Shown: positions 63,714 through 64,000 of the stretch, piece after piece | Layout: the number at the start of each line of letters is the position of its first letter | Numbering within the stretch: position 1 is the first letter of the stretch | Assembly: GCA_021733925.1 (NCBI GenBank) | Contig: JAIPJY010000017.1 | Span: 1-64,000, forward strand | DNA length: 64,000 nt | Direction of reading: 5' to 3' | DNA from: Prosthecobacter sp. | GTDB lineage: Bacteria > Verrucomicrobiota > Verrucomicrobiia > Verrucomicrobiales > Verrucomicrobiaceae | Position numbers and translations under genes: made by a program | Notes under the pieces: model-generated | Told to the model about the DNA's origin: nothing | The model's input: the letters and a program-made list of their open reading frames with translations, nothing else | The model's database searches: none

Positions 63714-64000
63714 ATGCCGGCGACCTATCGAAAATACGGGGAGACTTATGTGTCCAATCGCGTCTGGGTGATGAGGAAACCCGGCCGGCGGTCCAGATTG
63801 ACGCCAGAAATGCGTTCTGAGGTGCTGCAACGCCTGCTTGTGGGTGAGGACCGCGCCAAGGTCACCCGGGCCTGCTGCGTGCCCAGACAGACGTTTCACC
63901 GGTGGATGGATAGTGACGAGACCTTCCGCAGGGACGTGATCAAAGCTGAAGGGTTGGCGCGAGAGATCAAGGAGGGGCTGCTCGATGATCTGCTATCAGT
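63714..64000 (+). CDS. Partial HTH protein, terminase-small-subunit-like (runs off the window)
   Basis: First 95 codons of a gene that continues beyond the window: YRKYGETYVSNRVWVM, then a helix-turn-helix of the resolvase/terminase type (VLQRLLVGEDRAKVTRACCV, then PRQTFHRWMDSDETFRRDV) and REIKEGLLDDLL. Similar N-termini occur in phage terminase small subunits and transposase-associated proteins. Confidence 0.6.
   Translation, partial: MPATYRKYGETYVSNRVWVMRKPGRRSRLTPEMRSEVLQRLLVGEDRAKVTRACCVPRQTFHRWMDSDETFRRDVIKAEGLAREIKEGLLDDLLS

Overview
The window looks like an accessory and defence-rich stretch of a GC-rich Verrucomicrobiales chromosome (Prosthecobacter/Verrucomicrobium-like). The main clue is a perfect TGTTC-N4-GAACA palindrome, the known Verrucomicrobia LexA box, in front of an SOS cassette. 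All functional calls below come from reading the sequence; no database search was run.

Layout. 0.2-7.6 kb holds ordinary genes: a short-chain dehydrogenase, a lipoprotein, a CNT nucleoside transporter, an ABC ATPase/permease pair and an RsmC-like rRNA methyltransferase, ending at tRNA-Tyr. 7.9-11.0 kb carries a small operon of unknown proteins behind a calcineurin-like phosphatase, then a divergent LysR regulator. 11.0-29.1 kb is a complete type III-B CRISPR-Cas locus on the minus strand. It reads cmr2-cmr3, cmr4-cmr5-cmr6-cmr1, card1/can2-like nuclease-csx3-NE0113 CARF protein, then a prokaryotic viperin, three unknown membrane or secreted proteins, cas1, cas2, a 35-repeat array, and a CMP-kinase-like gene. 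29.4-35.7 kb is an SOS operon: a UmuD/LexA-type protease, a 1423-residue fusion of a Y-family polymerase with a DnaE-type polymerase, a GIY-YIG nuclease and a phosphoesterase. 35.7-47.0 kb is a decayed, repeatedly duplicated zone of phage antirepressor (Bro-N) fragments, fossil copies of the umuD/dinB junction, small membrane proteins, a pair of paralogous unknown proteins, a 148-bp MITE and a sigma-70-family factor. 47.0-63.4 kb is a minus-strand defence operon resembling DISARM: a DEAD/DUF1998 helicase, an SNF2-type helicase, a DUF1016 nuclease, a large N6-adenine methyltransferase and four downstream genes including an HNH nuclease. The window closes in a partial helix-turn-helix gene.

How the parts may work together. 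Cmr2 keeps its GGDD cyclase motif but has no HD domain, so the complex should act through Cmr4 RNA cleavage and cyclic oligoadenylate signalling. The Card1-like and NE0113 CARF proteins are candidate receptors and Csx3 a candidate off-switch. Viperin makes chain-terminating 3'-deoxy-3',4'-didehydro nucleotides. Here it heads the operon that carries cas1-cas2, and a CMP-kinase-like gene lies just beyond the array. A 17-bp operator-like motif (RACATCCNYGGAYRTCC in the direction of transcription) lies 35-99 bp before each of five gene blocks: cmr2, cmr4, card1, viperin and the kinase. That pattern suggests one co-regulated system joining type III CRISPR immunity, viperin and a nucleotide kinase. 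This and the DinB-DnaE fusion are the two most notable observations.
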